Source of the DNA: DATJPY01 sp035506135
Lineage (GTDB): Bacteria; Myxococcota_A; UBA9160; PR03
Length of the DNA: 64,000 nucleotides
Assembly (NCBI GenBank): GCA_035506135.1
Contig: DATJPY010000043.1
Span: 1-64,000 of the forward strand
Direction of reading: 5' to 3'
This document shows, one piece after another, positions 62,840-64,000 of this stretch. The position numbers were made by a program, and so were the translations under genes. The first letter of the stretch is position 1. Every line of letters begins with the position of its first letter. The notes below the pieces were generated by a model. The model ran no database searches and was not told where the DNA came from. It saw nothing but the letters and a program-made list of their open reading frames with translations.

Positions 62840-64000
62840 GTGGCGAAGGCGAGCGCCCGAGACGTCCTCCTGCATCCCGCCCTCGCCGGCGCGGCGCTCG
62901 CCCTCCTCGCAGTCGCGGTCTACGCACCCGTGCGTTCGGCGGGCTTCGTGTGGGACGACGACGTGTACGTCACGCAGAACGCGACGCTGCGGACGCTCTC
63001 CGGCCTCGCGCGGATCTGGCTCGTCCCGGGCTCCGTGCCGCAGTACTACCCGCTCGTCCACACCACGTTCTGGCTGGAGTACCACCTGTGGGGGCTCGAC
63101 CCGGTCGGCTACCACGCGGTGAACGTGCTGCTGCACGCCGCGAGCGCCGTGCTCCTGTGGCGGCTCCTGGTGCGGCTGCGCGTGCCCGGTGGCTGGACGG
63201 CCTCCGCGGTGTTCGCGGTCCATCCGGTGATGGTCGAGTCGGTGGCCTGGATCACCGAGCGCAAGAACGTGCTCTCGCTCGCGCTCGCCCTCGGCTCCCT
63301 GCTGTCCTATGTGCGATTCGCCGGCCTCGACACCGGCGGGCCGCCCGCGTCACGAGCGAGACGCGCGTGGACGTACGCGCTGTCGCTCGGGCTCTTCCTC
63401 GGCGGTCTCCTCAGCAAGACCGTCGTGTGCTCCGTTCCCGCCGTGGCGGCGGTGCTGATCGTCTGGAAGCGTGGGCGGCTCGCCGTGCGCGACGTCCTGC
63501 CGCTCCTGCCGTTCCTCGCGCTCGGTCTCGCGCTGGCATTCCCCACGATCTGGCTCGAGCGACACCGCGTCGGAGCGCACGGCGCCGAGTGGTCGCTCGG
63601 GCCGGCGGAGCGCATCGTCATCGCGGGCCGCGCGCTCTGGTTCTACGCCGGGAAGCTGCTCTGGCCCCGCCCTCTCATCTTCTCCTATCCGCGCTGGACG
63701 ATCGACGCGCGCTCCGCCGCGCAGGCGCTCGCGCCCGCCGCCGCGCTCGCCGTGCTCGCCGTGCTGTGGCTCGCCCGCCGCCGGATCGGGCTCGGCCCGC
63801 TGGCCGCGGCGCTGATCTTCGCGGGCGTGCTGGTGCCGGCGCTCGGATTCTTCGACGTCTTCCCCTTCCGCTACTCGTTCGTGGCCGACCACTTCCAGTA
63901 CCACGCGAGCATCGCGCTCCTCGTGGGCATCACGGCCGGGTGCGCGATCGCCGCTCGCGCGTGGGGACCCCGCGGCCGGCTCGTCGCGGGCATCCTCGGG
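62840..64000 (+). CDS. TMTC-like TPR membrane glycosyltransferase (paralog 6), 3' end outside window
   Basis: The frame is open from GTG 62840 to the window edge (387 codons), so the gene is partial. It is very similar to paralog 1: VWDDDVYVTQNATL, VPQYYPLVHTTFWLEYHLWGLDPVGYHAVNVLLHAA, FAVHPVMVESVAWITERKN, IWLERHRVGAHG, GKLLWPRPLIFSYPRWTID and FFDVFPFRYSFVADHFQYHAS. Only the membrane portion is in view; a TPR tail is expected from the family. It is divergent from the GT-C gene at 61.3 kb. Confidence 0.88.
   Translation, partial: MAKASARDVLLHPALAGAALALLAVAVYAPVRSAGFVWDDDVYVTQNATLRTLSGLARIWLVPGSVPQYYPLVHTTFWLEYHLWGLDPVGYHAVNVLLHAASAVLLWRLLVRLRVPGGWTASAVFAVHPVMVESVAWITERKNVLSLALALGSLLSYVRFAGLDTGGPPASRARRAWTYALSLGLFLGGLLSKTVVCSVPAVAAVLIVWKRGRLAVRDVLPLLPFLALGLALAFPTIWLERHRVGAHGAEWSLGPAERIVIAGRALWFYAGKLLWPRPLIFSYPRWTIDARSAAQALAPAAALAVLAVLWLARRRIGLGPLAAALIFAGVLVPALGFFDVFPFRYSFVADHFQYHASIALLVGITAGCAIAARAWGPRGRLVAGILG

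Overview
The window is about 64 kb of very GC-rich, gene-dense chromosome from a Gram-negative bacterium: outer-membrane beta-barrel, lipoproteins, LpoA-like and PEP-CTERM proteins. The gene mix (hemW-hrcA-grpE-dnaK, LonA, a CheA/CheW/MCP system, PEP-CTERM proteins, many TPR membrane glycosyltransferases) would fit a deltaproteobacterial-type lineage (Myxococcota, Desulfobacterota or Binatota-like), most likely free-living. That placement is inference. I see no phage, insertion sequence, CRISPR or plasmid functions.

Layout. 1-4 kb: 3' end of groEL with tandem hairpins, a degenerate receiver/PilZ protein, an archaeal-type histone on the opposite strand, and larC-larB for nickel-pincer cofactor synthesis. 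4.1-8.4 kb: an mcp-cheW-cheY-cheA-cheC operon on the minus strand, in which cheA is split by a -1 frameshift exactly at an A7 slippery run. 8.5-19.9 kb: thiL, lon, a nucleoside deaminase, tesB, a REC-GGDEF-EAL protein, an LpoA-like lipoprotein with dnaJ, a DUF1145-like protein and a TauE permease. 20-27.5 kb: the heat-shock set hemW-hrcA-grpE-dnaK and a double-domain M16 peptidase. 27.5-37.4 kb: periplasmic cyclophilin, DUF1302 outer-membrane protein, gamma-glutamyltransferase, LTA-synthase-like sulfatase-fold enzyme, SGNH hydrolase, MATE transporter and aldo/keto reductase. 37.6-41.5 kb: a PEP-CTERM protein, a subtilase-like lipoprotein that appears to lack catalytic His and Ser, a PI-PLC-like lipoprotein with calcium loops, and tRNA-Phe.

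41.5-64 kb is the most unusual part. It holds two more PEP-CTERM proteins and a run of multi-spanning GT-C glycosyltransferase-like proteins. Six carry C-terminal TPR repeats resembling the eukaryotic TMTC O-mannosyltransferases (the sixth runs off the window). Three more lack TPRs, and a polyprenyl-phosphate-type GT2 and a SAM methyltransferase sit among them. A dedicated surface-protein or exopolymer glycosylation locus acting on exported PEP-CTERM proteins is a reasonable inference, but substrates are unknown.

Two genome-wide traits stand out. First, at least nine genes have a TAnnnT hexamer 6-8 nt before the start codon and no convincing Shine-Dalgarno site, suggesting leaderless transcripts. 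Second, an intergenic two-hairpin repeat family occurs at three sites (9.5, 19.95 and 31.6 kb); the shared hairpin varies in sequence but keeps its pairing. Coding starts were chosen from ribosome-binding sites, hexamer position, overlaps and family length, because reverse-strand shadow frames are long at this GC content.
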